Source: Metridium senile
Lineage: Eukaryota > Cnidaria > Anthozoa > Actiniaria > Metridiidae
Direction: 5' to 3'
Length of the DNA: 64,000 bases
Assembly (NCBI GenBank): GCA_949775045.1
Contig: OX459103.1
Location: forward strand, 1,819,501-1,883,500
The notes below the pieces were generated by a model. That model did not search any database. It was not told the DNA's origin and worked only from the letters and a program-made list of their open reading frames with translations. Shown here piece by piece: positions 24,801 to 31,959 of the stretch. The translations under genes and the position numbers were made by a program. Within the stretch, counting starts at the first letter, position 1. Every line of letters starts with the position of its first letter.

Positions 24801-26563
24801 TTCCAATACCACAGAAAATATTCACCAACACTACAACATCCCCCATGTTCCCCTTTATTATTTCTTTCTCATCAAATATATTTTAAGGTCAAATAATATC
24901 TATCAGTAGCCTCCTCCACAGGCTTCTCTGTGATCTAATTTGGATTGGGTTTCCTGTGCTGCTACTAGAGAGGGACTAGGCGCTAGTTTTTTCCTCACCA
25001 CAGGAAGCCCAATGAAAAGAGATATAAGAGATGCCAGCAGAGGAGGCTAATCTATCAGCATATAATTTATTTTTTCCTGTTATTGTCCTTTTAGGATTTG
25101 ATCCAAACAAATTCAGGGCAGCTTGCCCATCACCTTAAAAAGATCATCTCTTACTGCAAGAAACATGTATATAAATGTCAGGTAATGTAAACTGAAGCAA
25201 CTCCTGCCTTTAAACATTGGGTTCCATCAAATGTTTCACCAAAAAGCCCATATGTATACATCTATTTCAAAAAACATTGTCAAAAGGAGATCTGAATCTG
25301 CAATCTGAGACCAAAATGAATTGTGGGGTACAGCAGTTTTTTCTCATTGCGTGCACTTTCTTTTTTTTTTACTGCACTTTCTGGTGTTGAATATGGCGTC
25401 GGTAAATATAAATCTGAAGGTGCTAAGCACAAAAAACAGGGCAAGGCCTGGTTTAAGCAGTACGCAATTTTTCGAATTCATTTCGGTCTCAGATTGCAGA
25501 TTCAGATTTCCTTCTGACAACGTTTTTTTAAATAGATGTATTAAAAAAAACATTGTTTTCTTTGCAGCTGTGTTGTCAGAAAGGCTTTATCTGTGAATTC
25601 TGTACTGATCCTAAGATTATTTACCCATTCCAAGTTAAAACAACAACACAGGTAAATAGGTGGACGTACAGTATGGTTTTGCCAACCAACCATTGTTATT
25701 AGAACAAAGAAAATTAGAAAATCTATTGTTAAAATGGTTGGTAAATTAGCATCACAATACCAACACTTGTAAACACTACGCTCACCTATACATGATTGAG
25801 CTAAAACTTGCACAGATCCAGGGAGGGCAAGAAAGGGGTGACTGTTGTCATGCCATTATCACCGCTATATACACCTAATTGCAAAAAACGTTGTCCTGAC
25901 TTTTGTAATTTAGTGGGAAAGGATTTAATTAAAAGATTAAATAAAGACAAAGAAAGAGTTCAGCTTGGGTGATCTTCTTTTGATTTATTCCTTTTCCACT
26001 AGATTACAAAGTCAGTACAATGTTCTTGCAATTAGCTGTACAATAAAATAGCAAAACAATACAATTATAATAAAATATGTAGTTGGCCTCTCAAATTGGG
26101 CTAACGTATCACCTAAATCACCCCTCCCTCCCCAGAATGCACACATGTAATACACTGAAAAAACTACATTTTCTCACTAACATGTGTGTGAAAATCTCCC
26201 CAAAACCAAAGTTTACCAAATCCTAGAAATTTTAATTTATATATTCATTCAATCTCTTTTGTCAGTACTCTCCCCCCTAGAATGAATGATTTTCAGAGCG
26301 GGCCTGAGTCCTACACTATCACTTTCTCCCCAAACTGGAGAAAGTGACAGCGTAGGACCCAGGCCCGCTCTGAAAACCAGGCTACCCAGATCCTTGTCAT
26401 TTATTCCTTCAATCTCTTTTAACAGTGTCCCAAATGTAAATCTGTGTACCACAAAGCCTGTATTGCCGATAGGAAGTGCCTCAGGTGTTTAAGAAGACAT
26501 AAACTAAAAGCAGCCAAAGCAATGGAAACCAACTCACTAGACTTCAGTTCACCATTGGAATAG
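14969..26563 (+). CDS. PLEKHM1: PLEKHM1-type RUN and Rubicon-homology (RH) domain protein, complete, without visible PH domains
   Basis: PLEKHM1 family proteins are adaptors on late endosomes, lysosomes and autophagosomes. In vertebrates the RUN domain contributes to HOPS/Arl8 binding and the RH region to Rab7 binding. Eighteen exons: 14969-15002 (ATG), 15356-15435, 15946-15986, 16356-16434, 17072-17131, 18009-18104, 18236-18315, 18402-18472, 19021-19158, 19690-19932, 20655-20816, 21709-21914, 22863-23061, 23699-23940, 24379-24510, 25095-25181, 25568-25651, 26426-26563 (TAG). All junctions are GT-AG and phases sum to 723 codons. RUN domain, about residues 28-225: LCTLLEAALLHGYH, SFWNVLVNFTHKDV, GQCRAWVRLALNDCLIESYL. 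Residues 227-485 are a Ser/Thr/Pro-rich linker. RH zinc region, about 488-710: CNGCGRNIG, CYECH, VIPARIIYNWDLRKH, RIWPREYLWDDI, CCQKGFICEFC, CPKCKSVYHKAC, CLRC. The residues that match vertebrate PLEKHM1 cover both ends of the protein. Human PLEKHM1 is about 1050 residues with two PH domains; no PH-like exon is seen here. RUBCN and DEF8 share only the RH part. Confidence 0.93.
15015..15310 (+). repeat. ~175-bp tandem duplication in PLEKHM1 intron 1
   Basis: Two copies (about 15015-15120 and 15185-15300) share TTTTGAATT, ATGTGTCCA, TTACCCATGG/CACCCATGG, a GGGCTTC.TGTGAT block and GGGCTTCCTGTGTT. TAAGCGACCA motifs in both orientations (15126-15150 and about 15305) suggest transposon ends. Confidence 0.65.
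16031..16239. mobile_element. Palindromic MITE with GTCCCC ends and TA duplication
   Basis: Left end GTCCCCTTCACAGTT, right end AACTGTGAAAGGGGAC, flanked by TA (16029-16030 and 16240-16241). Inner arms share GGCCTTTGCA/TGCAAAGGCC and AACGTTGAGC/GCTCAACG. Its terminal motif resembles that of 19313-19463. Confidence 0.85.
16440..16985 (+). repeat. Pyrimidine-rich TTCC/TTTC intronic tract with internal duplication
   Basis: About 540 bp that is almost only C and T on the plus strand. TTCTTCTCAGACACATTGTT and TTTCTTCTCAGGCACATTGT mark two similar segments, and a third begins near 16555. Frames through it are Phe/Ser/Leu repeat translations. It lies in the intron before the 60-bp PLEKHM1 exon 5. 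Confidence 0.8.
17239..17290. repeat. Near-perfect 50-bp hairpin
   Basis: ATTTAGTTTC and CTCACAGCC pair with GGCTGTGAG and GAAACTAAAT around a loop of about 12 bases. It abuts the 17300-17654 element. Confidence 0.65.
17300..17654. mobile_element. Palindromic MITE with an expanded 20-bp subterminal repeat in one arm
   Basis: Ends are AACAGGTTCCCATTTAAATC and its complement ...GGGAACCTGTT. The left arm carries about nine copies of TTTCCCATTTAAATCTGTAC (17305-17485) while the right arm has two. The core has long inverted arms GTTGATGTGTGCTAAACACA and AGATCAACCAATCAGAG. A second copy is at 20958-21151. Confidence 0.88.
17740..17935 (-). repeat. Dispersed repeat, also found inverted at 29335-29525
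   Basis: Shares with 29335-29525 (opposite strand) the segments GTGCCTAAAAGTAACTGAAA, CGCCATTTTGGAACTGTTC, CAGCAATAAAAAAATATATA and a TTGGACAACAA block. Both copies are intronic. No coding sequence recognised. Confidence 0.75.
18490..19005 (+). repeat. ATGA-type microsatellite with a (GATT)n core
   Basis: Degenerate ATGAATGA repeats surround about 20 GATT units (18781-18874). Two similar segments near 18540-18580 and 18635-18690 share GTATGTTTGTATAGGTGC-like phrases. It fills the intron before the last RUN exon (19021). Confidence 0.88.
19313..19463. mobile_element. Palindromic MITE with CTTTTCACAGCTCCG ends and TA duplication
   Basis: Left ATCCTTTTCACAGCTCCG, right CGGAGCTGTGAAAAGGAC, TA flanks at 19311-19312 and 19464-19465. 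Arms continue through GTGACCATGAATAATAG and its counterpart, and the TTGTTGTGCAT segment. Confidence 0.85.
19945..20605 (+). repeat. Purine-rich intronic tract with direct duplications
   Basis: GAAAGAAAATAAGAAAGAAT occurs near 19943 and 20171, and GAGATGATTCAAAGAGAGAA near 20221 and 20377. The tract is overwhelmingly A and G on the plus strand, in the intron before exon 20655-20816. Confidence 0.8.
20958..21151. mobile_element. Second copy of the AACAGGTTCCC MITE
   Basis: Same ends and core as 17300-17654 (AACAGGTTCCCATTTA, ATGCAAATTTTGTTGATGTG, TGGTTGATCTGTGTG). It has one subterminal 20-bp unit in the left arm and two in the right, so it is probably close to the unexpanded form. Confidence 0.88.
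21160..21500 (+). repeat. (GAT)n/(AATGAT)n-type microsatellite
   Basis: Imperfect GATGATAAT/GATAGTGAT triplets through the intron between PLEKHM1 exons 11 and 12; Asp-rich frames here are not genes. A fragment with AGACGTTTCGATCTACACTT follows at about 21570. Confidence 0.85.
21925..22690 (+). repeat. Direct duplication of ~240 bp, one copy split by a MITE
   Basis: Copy 1 (about 21930-22128, continuing at 22385-22450) and copy 2 (about 22455-22690) share ATAAAATTCATG, CTCATACAGATTT, CAACTTGAATTTTC and ATATGAAAGAACTAA plus GTTGGACTTTCATAAGT. Confidence 0.82.
22129..22384. mobile_element. MITE with CACYT...AGGTG ends and TA duplication
   Basis: Left CACTTATTTCAATTAACGTT then GTCC; right GGACAATGTTAATTGAAATA then GGTG. 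TA flanks lie at 22127-22128 and 22385-22386. Arms continue through ATCTGGAATGGTTGATCTGA and the GAATTGTGGG block. The sister repeat copy keeps the uninterrupted TA site. Confidence 0.87.
22688..22742. repeat. Perfect ~24-bp-arm hairpin
   Basis: GATCTGTATCCGATATACAA plus CGGC pairs exactly with GCCG plus TTGTATATCGGATACAGATC around a loop of about 13 bases. It is the end of the duplicated unit above; the first copy (about 22400) has a weaker version. Confidence 0.75.
23177..23376. mobile_element. MITE of the TTTAGCC hairpin family, diverged copy
   Basis: Outer arms ACGAT...AATATAATGAAATGTGTAA and TTACATATTTCATTCTATAA; inner text TGACGTATCAAGCTTTAGCC. The same layout as 28461-28618 with more internal divergence. 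Confidence 0.7.
23380..23695 (+). repeat. ATGA then ATTC/ATCC microsatellite before a PLEKHM1 exon
   Basis: Degenerate ATGA repeats switch to CATTCATTCATCC-type repeats and run up to the acceptor CATCCAG at 23691-23698. The polypyrimidine tract of the RH exon is therefore made of microsatellite. Confidence 0.88.
24907..25049. mobile_element. Palindromic MITE-like element
   Basis: TAGCCTCCTC at the left and GAGGAGGCTA at the right, with inner inverted pairs TTGGGTTTCCTGTG and CACAGGAAGCCCAA. It lies in the intron before the 25095-25181 exon. Confidence 0.7.
25259..25538. mobile_element. MITE with CATCT...AGATG ends and TA duplication
   Basis: Left CATCTATTTCAAAAAACATT then GTCA; right TGACAACGTTTTTTTAAATA then GATG; TA flanks at 25257-25258 and 25539-25540. 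It shares the subterminal TCTGAGACC and GAATTGTGGG blocks with 22129-22384. The 91-codon frame within is not a gene. Confidence 0.83.
25872..26038. mobile_element. Short MITE with CACCTAATTGCAA ends and TA duplication
   Basis: Left CACCTAATTGCAAAAAACGT then TGTCCTGAC; right GTCAGTACAATGTTCTTGCA then ATTAGCTG. TA flanks lie at 25870-25871 and 26039-26040. Confidence 0.75.
26286..26379. mobile_element. 94-bp near-perfect hairpin element
   Basis: TTTTCAGAGCGGGCCTGAGT and CCTAC pair with GTAGG and ACCCAGGCCCGCTCTGAAAA; the inner arms are CACTTTCTCC and GGAGAAAGTG. It sits between a duplicated pair of 3' splice-site sequences in the last PLEKHM1 intron. Confidence 0.75.
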
Positions 26564-27690
26564 GTTAATAAATAATCTTGCTTGTAGACAAGAGTGAAGG
26601 CATTAAACCTGTTAAATAAATAGCATTTACAGAGGCCACAATGAGAAAAAGGCGTTTTTTAACTGCCGTCAATCAAAATGACAAAGGTACCAACTGATTA
26701 CTAGCGAAAATGTTCTTTTTTGTGTTGGCTTTGAACGTCGGTGGTTGTGTAAGTTAATAATGAATACGAATGCTTTGCCTACTTTTTGTGAAATAACTAA
26801 TACCAATATTATCTAGTATTTTCAAGAGGGAAACTCTGAATAAAGAAGAGAATTGAAATCACCATTAAATCACTACCTCATAGTCTCTTCTCATTTTTCT
26901 TAGTCTAAGCCTTAGCGCCACTTTATGGGTCAGCAAAGTCTCAGTCAGCTAAGATTTTGAGAAAGTATTTGCTTGGTTTTGTTTTACAGGTTAATTGCCC
27001 TCACTATTTCAATGAAGATTAAAAATAGATAAATAAATGTACACATAGTTTTGTAAGTAAAACAAATCTTTATAATAATCAACAGTTATTATGTACGTAC
27101 ATGCAACAATAGATAGAAATTACATACAAATAAATATATTTTTCCTTTCAAAATGACAGCAATATTTCTCACATCATATATTACATCTATTTCTGCTCGG
27201 GTATTAGTAGTGTATGTCAACACAATCGTTTGGCTGACAGGAATTGTTGTTTTGTATACAACATAATTAAGCAAATGTGTTTTAGTTTGACATGTTTTGT
27301 TATTCTATTCATGTTGATCCTAGCTTTCTAGGTATGATGGAGTATCTTTTTTCTTCTTCTGAGATTCCAACATTTTACAACCATTATCGTTAAAGTGTGA
27401 TCCCCAAAGTTTGATGTCATTTGCAAACTAGCATTTTGTCGGCCATAAATCAAAATACTATGAACTAGTTTAACCGAGTGATCCAAAATGGTGCTTGATT
27501 GATTGCTGAATACCAGTAAACTGATCAGCAAATTGCACTCCCTGCTAGCAGGAATACTTTTATACATACCAATTTTTTCCACCATTTGTCATACTCGAAC
27601 TTGTTCCCAGTATTTTGATTGACAGCCAACAAAAAACAAGACATGCAATTTCGGGGGCCATGAAAAAAACCTACTAGCTTTTAATCCTAT
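26564..27690. other. Convergent intergenic region / 3' UTRs of PLEKHM1 and MRPL47
   Basis: AATAAA hexamers for the plus-strand gene occur shortly after the PLEKHM1 stop (about 26570 and 26615). The rest is AT-rich without a convincing exon. A partial copy of the MRPL47 terminal exon lies at 27304-27370. Confidence 0.6.
27304..27370 (-). pseudogene. Partial duplicate of the MRPL47 last-exon end
   Basis: On the minus strand it matches the last ~60 bases of the MRPL47 coding exon and its stop (original at about 27685-27750). Shared segments include TTCATGTTG (plus strand) with the stop, and TTCTGAG.TTCCA. It is about 380 bp downstream and is not in frame with an exon, so it is a decayed duplication. 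Confidence 0.65.
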
Positions 27691-28047
27691 TCATGTTGGC
27701 CGTAGGTTCCCTGGTATAGTTGTATTGTCTTCTTGTTTCTGAGTTTCCAGTTCATTTTGAGTACCGTCTGTCATATTAACAGCAATATTTTGATGTATGG
27801 GATGTTGATCTGTTGTTTCACTAGATGACTCTTCAGACGATGCTAGTAATTTCTTGTTGTTTTCTTCTACTGCTTCGCTGTCTAATGCCCAGACTTGGCT
27901 CTGTAAGTCTTGTAATGCATGTTCCTAAAATATGGTATTATGATGTTAGTGTTAAGCAAAGGATTTGTATCATCATCATCATTTGTGTTATGGTCATCAG
28001 TATTATGATGATGATAATCAACATTTAAAACATTATTATTATTATTA

Positions 28048-28085
<38 letters not shown>

Positions 28086-28119
28086 GTTATCATTATTATT
28101 ATTATTATTATTATTGTTA

Positions 28120-28168
<49 letters not shown>

Positions 28169-28193
28169 GATCATCATTATTATTATGATCATC

Positions 28194-28252
<59 letters not shown>

Positions 28253-28254
28253 CA

Positions 28255-28285
<31 letters not shown>

Positions 28286-31218
28286 CATTATTATTATCAT
28301 TATTATTATCATTATTATTATCATTATTATTATCATTATTAACACTTATCACTACGGGTATTATTGTCAATTTTCCCCAAAGAACACCACCATCGCCATT
28401 ATCATTGGAATCATTGAAATTACTATTATCATCACTATTATCACCATCATCATCATCATAATAAACGATAGGCGATATAATGAAATTTGTAACACCGTAA
28501 AAAAAATTACTGACGTTTCGAGCTTTAGCCCTCTGACAAAGGGCTAAAGCTCGAAACATCAGTTAAGTCAACAATTTTTACGGTGTTACAAATTTCATTC
28601 TATTACCTATCGTTTATATCAAACACCAATGCAGCCTATACTAGCTAGTTTACTCGCTAGTTTTCATTATTATAATAACATTTTTAGGACAGTGTTGATA
28701 ATAATAGTGATAACAATGTTATTATAATTTAGTTTTAAAACAACACCATCATCATCATCACCATCATCGTTATTAAAATTACACCATATTCAAAATTGCT
28801 ATCATTATCACAGTTACCATGTATCACTATCATCATCACCATTATCAATAATATCATCATCACAGTCACCATTACCAACTCCGTCATCATTATCATCACC
28901 ACCATCATTATTAAAACTACACCATATTCAAAATTGCTATCATCACAATTACGATGTATCACTATCATCATCACTATTATCAAAAAATATCATCATCCCA
29001 GTCAATATTTCAAACCCCATCATCATTATCATCAGCACTATCATTTTTATCATCAGTTTGACAGAGCTGCCAACCCCGGAGGAATTCAAATCTTGAGTTT
29101 GGGATAAGTAAGAAAACGTCCGCCATTTTGTTCGATAATCGCCAAATTTCCGCCATTTTGTTTGTCTTCTTCAAAGTTCCGAACCAGAAAAAAAAAAAAA
29201 ACCTCCTTACACGTTATCTTCTTATTTATCAATTTTACTGATTACCCGGGAGATTTCGATCTTTATCCAGGAGACAAGGCTCAAATTCTGGAGACTCCCG
29301 GATTATCCGGGTAGGTTGGCAGCTATGGTTTGACTGCCAGGTGATCTCACTGTGAAGCGTGCAAATGATTGTTTGTCTGAAACGAACAGTTCCAAAATGG
29401 TGCCTTGAGACAGCTACGATTTCAGTTACTTTTAGGCATTTGGGTTTTGTTTATATATTTTTTTATTGCTGACAGAGTTTTTGTTGTCCAAGTTATATAT
29501 AATTTTTTAATGTAAAGTTATGTTAAGGACGTATTTATAGAGGATTAACACAGGAAACAACTCAAACGACACCATCTTTTAACTGTTGGAGATGCAACAA
29601 ATAAGTGCTTTCTGATTGGCTTATACTAACTGGAAGTGCGCGCAAGAAATCACCTGGTACTGAAGTGTTATTATTGGTGAACCATCATGAGTATCTTTTA
29701 CAATTTAAAATGATAAACAAATAAAACTCACCCTTTCTCCAAGAACAAGTTTTATAGAAGCCATAGATTTCTTAACCTGAAAATAAACACAGAACTTTAG
29801 AATATAAATATTTAATCTACAGTTTGATACAATAGTAGTATTACCTTGTGGTATCTCTCAGGGGAGGGCATGGGGACACCTTGTCTCTTTGCTTCATGCA
29901 TAAGAGTGTTCAGCATATTTCTTTCTTTAAGTAAAACATACCTAAATAAAATAACAGCAGAATATGTTAAACATATACATTGTTGTATCTGTTATTATAC
30001 TAAGTTAAAAACAATTAATCTCATCACTGTCTGTTTAGTAGTAGTACATCTTGCCACCGTTATCTCCATCATAATCACCATCGTCATAGCCATCATAAAT
30101 ATAACCATCATCAACATACATAGCTGCCAACCCTCGCAGATAATCCGGGATTCTCCAGAATTTGAGCCTTGTCTCCCGGTCTCCCAGATAAAGATTGAAA
30201 TCTCCAGGATAATGGGTAAATCTTCCGGATAATCGATAAAATCGATAGATTTGCTTGTAATTTTATATGTAAGGAGGTTTTTTTTTTGGTTCGGAACTTT
30301 TGACAAGATAAACAAAATGACGGAAATTCAGAGTTTATCGAAGAAAATGGCGGACCTTTTCTCAAATATCCCGAACTCAAGATTTGAATTCGTCCGGGAT
30401 TGGCAGCTCTGAACATAGCTATCATAATTATAACCATCATAATCATAGGGCTGCTCCACCATTACCATCATCATCATAACTATAATAATCATAACCATCA
30501 TTACCATCATCATCATAACTATAATAATCATAACCATCATCATCATAACTATAATAATCATAACCATTATAGCCATCATAACCATCATCATCATCATCAT
30601 AGCCACCATAACCATCATCATCATCATCATCATCATGGTCATCATTATAATGCTAACCAGAGCTTCTGTAAATCTTCATTTGACTTGATCCTTAGTTCTC
30701 CTGCCCTCCACCGTCTACCTGTATCGTGTAAAATTAGGTTAGCATTCAAAGCAACTCAGTACAAAATAGATAAACACTGCAATGTTATCTTAAACTTTTT
30801 TACCTGTTTTTACGACTTCAGGAGCTAATTCGCCCTTGTCAAGGACTCCAGGAGGAAAGAACTCTTCAAGACCACGACTACATAAAGATGTCTTAAAACC
30901 TTGCGAAAGAACTGGAGCAGACCTGAAACGGTAGGGAAATAACTAGCGGTTAGACTAGTGTGGACTGCGTCAGTGTTTCTAAGGAAACAATTGGAGTAAA
31001 AATGAACGATAACTAGCGGTTAAACTAGTTTGGACTGCGTCGGTGTTTCTAAGGAAACAGTTGGAGTAAAAATGAACGATTTGTTTAGATCAGTAACATC
31101 TTCTACAGCTAATTGTTCTCATAATCTATTAAACTATCTCAAAATTAACATCGAACCTGTGCAATTTGGATATATTTTGCGGTGTTCTTGACCATATGGA
31201 CCTCAACGCGGCCGCCAT
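27691..31218 (-). CDS. MRPL47: Mitochondrial large-subunit ribosomal protein L47 (uL29m), complete
   Basis: A protein of the mitochondrial ribosome large subunit, the uL29 homologue near the exit tunnel. Six exons on the minus strand: 31157-31218 (ATG), 30804-30922, 30658-30718, 29845-29941, 29732-29776, 27691-27924 (TGA). Phases give 205 codons. The N-terminus ([20 protein letters not shown]) is basic with no acidic residue, as expected for a mitochondrial presequence. The family core is clear: [50 protein letters not shown] and [16 protein letters not shown]. Human MRPL47 continues after that helix with about 100 conserved basic residues. Here, from about residue 135, it is instead an acidic Ser/Thr/Gln/Asn-rich tail. 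Start choice: the first ATG in an AAGATGGCGG context. The gene converges with PLEKHM1. Confidence 0.92.
27962..28345 (+). repeat. (ATT)n microsatellite
   Basis: Nearly 320 bp of ATT with scattered ATC units in MRPL47 intron 5. Poly-Asn, poly-Ile and poly-Tyr frames here are repeat translations. Confidence 0.95.
28461..28618. mobile_element. Hairpin MITE of the GACGTTTCGAGCTTTAGCCC family
   Basis: Outer arms ATAAACGATAGG...ATAATGAAATTTGTAACACC and GGTGTTACAAATTTCATTCT...CTATCGTTTAT. The inner palindrome is TTTCGAGCTTTAGCCCT with AGGGCTAAAGCTCGAAA. Related copies: 23177-23376 and a half-element at 36882-36970. Confidence 0.85.
28740..29060 (+). repeat. ATC-rich microsatellite with a ~125-bp higher-order duplication
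   Basis: ATCATC repeats in which ACACCATATTCAAAATTGCT recurs at about 28780 and 28919, together with TGTATCACTATCATCATCAC. Confidence 0.85.
29063..29327 (+). mobile_element. MITE-like element with GAGCTGCCAACC ends, copy 1
   Basis: Begins AGAGCTGCCAACCCCGG and ends GGTTGGCAGCTATG. Internal markers AATTCAAATCTTGAGTT, TTCCGCCATTTTGTTTGTC, AAGTTCCGAACCA and AACCTCCTTACA are shared with 30119-30412 in the opposite orientation. It lies in MRPL47 intron 5, next to ATC repeats. Confidence 0.82.
29335..29525 (+). repeat. Dispersed repeat, inverted relative to 17740-17935
   Basis: Contains TCCAAAATGGTGCCTTGAGA, CAGTTACTTTTAGGCATTTG and ATATATTTTTTTATTGCTGA, the complement of the copy in PLEKHM1. Confidence 0.75.
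30020..30645 (+). repeat. ATC/ATA-type microsatellites flanking a MITE
   Basis: CATCATAATCACC repeats at about 30060-30115 and CATCATAACTATAATAATCA repeats at about 30415-30640. The tract runs almost to the MRPL47 exon 3 donor (minus strand, 30657). Confidence 0.88.
30119..30412 (-). mobile_element. MITE-like element with GAGCTGCCAACC ends, copy 2 (inverted)
   Basis: Reads on the minus strand as AGAGCTGCCAATCCCGG, AATTCAAATCTTGAGTT, GGTCCGCCATTTTCTTCG, AAGTTCCGAACC, ending GGTTGGCAGCTATG. It lies in MRPL47 intron 3. Confidence 0.82.
30945..31085 (+). repeat. Two tandem ~73-bp units in MRPL47 intron 1
   Basis: ACTAGCGGTTA.ACTAGT followed by TGGACTGCGTC.GTGTTTCT, AAGGAAACA.TTGGAGTAAA and AATGAACGAT occurs twice (about 30940-31008 and 31009-31080). 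Confidence 0.8.
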
Positions 31219-31498
31219 CTTGGATTTTGTTGCGCATACTTGGAGTGAAATTCGAATGCGCGTAGGAAAGCCGCTGTGCAATGAGCTGCGGTCACAAAAA
31301 TCTCGTGCAAAAAAATGGATTCAAAAATGTACAATTTGGAACATTCTATACCTGAATCATTTGAGAAATTCTTTTCTTTAACGTATTTCTAACTGATTTA
31401 TGTTTTTGTAACGACGTCAGTTTTTGTATTTATTTACTTTGGTGATTCTTTTCACAGTATATAGAAGTATATAGATTCTTTTCGGCTGTATATAGAAC

Positions 31499-31668
31499 CC
31501 GGGGGGGGGGGGGGGGGGGGGGGCTCTCCCTTTATCCAAGTGGTAGGGGTGATCGGCGTACCTTTTAGGGTTAAAATACTTCCTGTGCGTACCTTTTAGG
31601 GGTCATTTTCAAAATCTCCGCCGATCACCCCTACCACTTGGACAAAGGGAGTACCCCCCCCCCCCCCC
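31499..31668. mobile_element. Inverted-repeat element bounded by poly-G and poly-C
   Basis: About 23 consecutive G at 31500-31523 and about 15 C at 31654-31668 bound arms CTCCCTTTATCCAAGTGGTA / TACCACTTGGACAAAGGGAG and GGGGTGATCGGCG / CGCCGATCACCCC. The centre has two GCGTACCTTTTAGGG-like copies. Confidence 0.8.
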
Positions 31669-31779
31669 CGGGATATAGAATTGTACGCGCCCAAAAATAG
31701 TTAAGATTCGCGGTGATTCATTTAAAATGCTCTAGTTTTCTTGAACTCATCCGATATGTCACGTTTTTATTGTGAAATA

Positions 31780-31959
31780 CAGTGGAACCCCGCCTTACGG
31801 CCACCCGCTTAATACGGCCACACCGTTATTGCGGCCAATTTTAAGGTCCCGACGAAAAGCATGCATTTTCTATAAAATTTTCCCGCTTAATACGGCCACC
31901 CCGTTAATACGGTCACTTTTGACTGTCCCTTTAGTGGCCGGATTAACGGGGTTCCACTG
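31780..31959. mobile_element. pogo/Tc1-like MITE with CAGTGGAACCCC ends
   Basis: Ends CAGTGGAACCCCG and CGGGGTTCCACTG with TA flanks at 31778-31779 and 31960-31961. Internal CTTAATACGGCCAC repeats. The CAGTGGAACC-type terminus is characteristic of pogo/Tigger-like mariner relatives (established knowledge); no transposase is present. Confidence 0.85.

Noticed and set aside
25321..25596. 91-codon plus-strand frame
   Set aside because: It lies inside the 25259-25538 MITE and its flank; no conserved protein features.
27882..28559. 225-codon Asn-rich frame on the minus strand
   Set aside because: Mostly (ATT)n translated as poly-Asn, overlapping the true MRPL47 exon in another frame and a MITE.
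30656..30760. Possible LINE fragment ([19 protein letters not shown]) on the plus strand
   Set aside because: The stretch is antisense to MRPL47 exon 3 ([19 protein letters not shown]), which explains its coding look; LINE similarity is weak.
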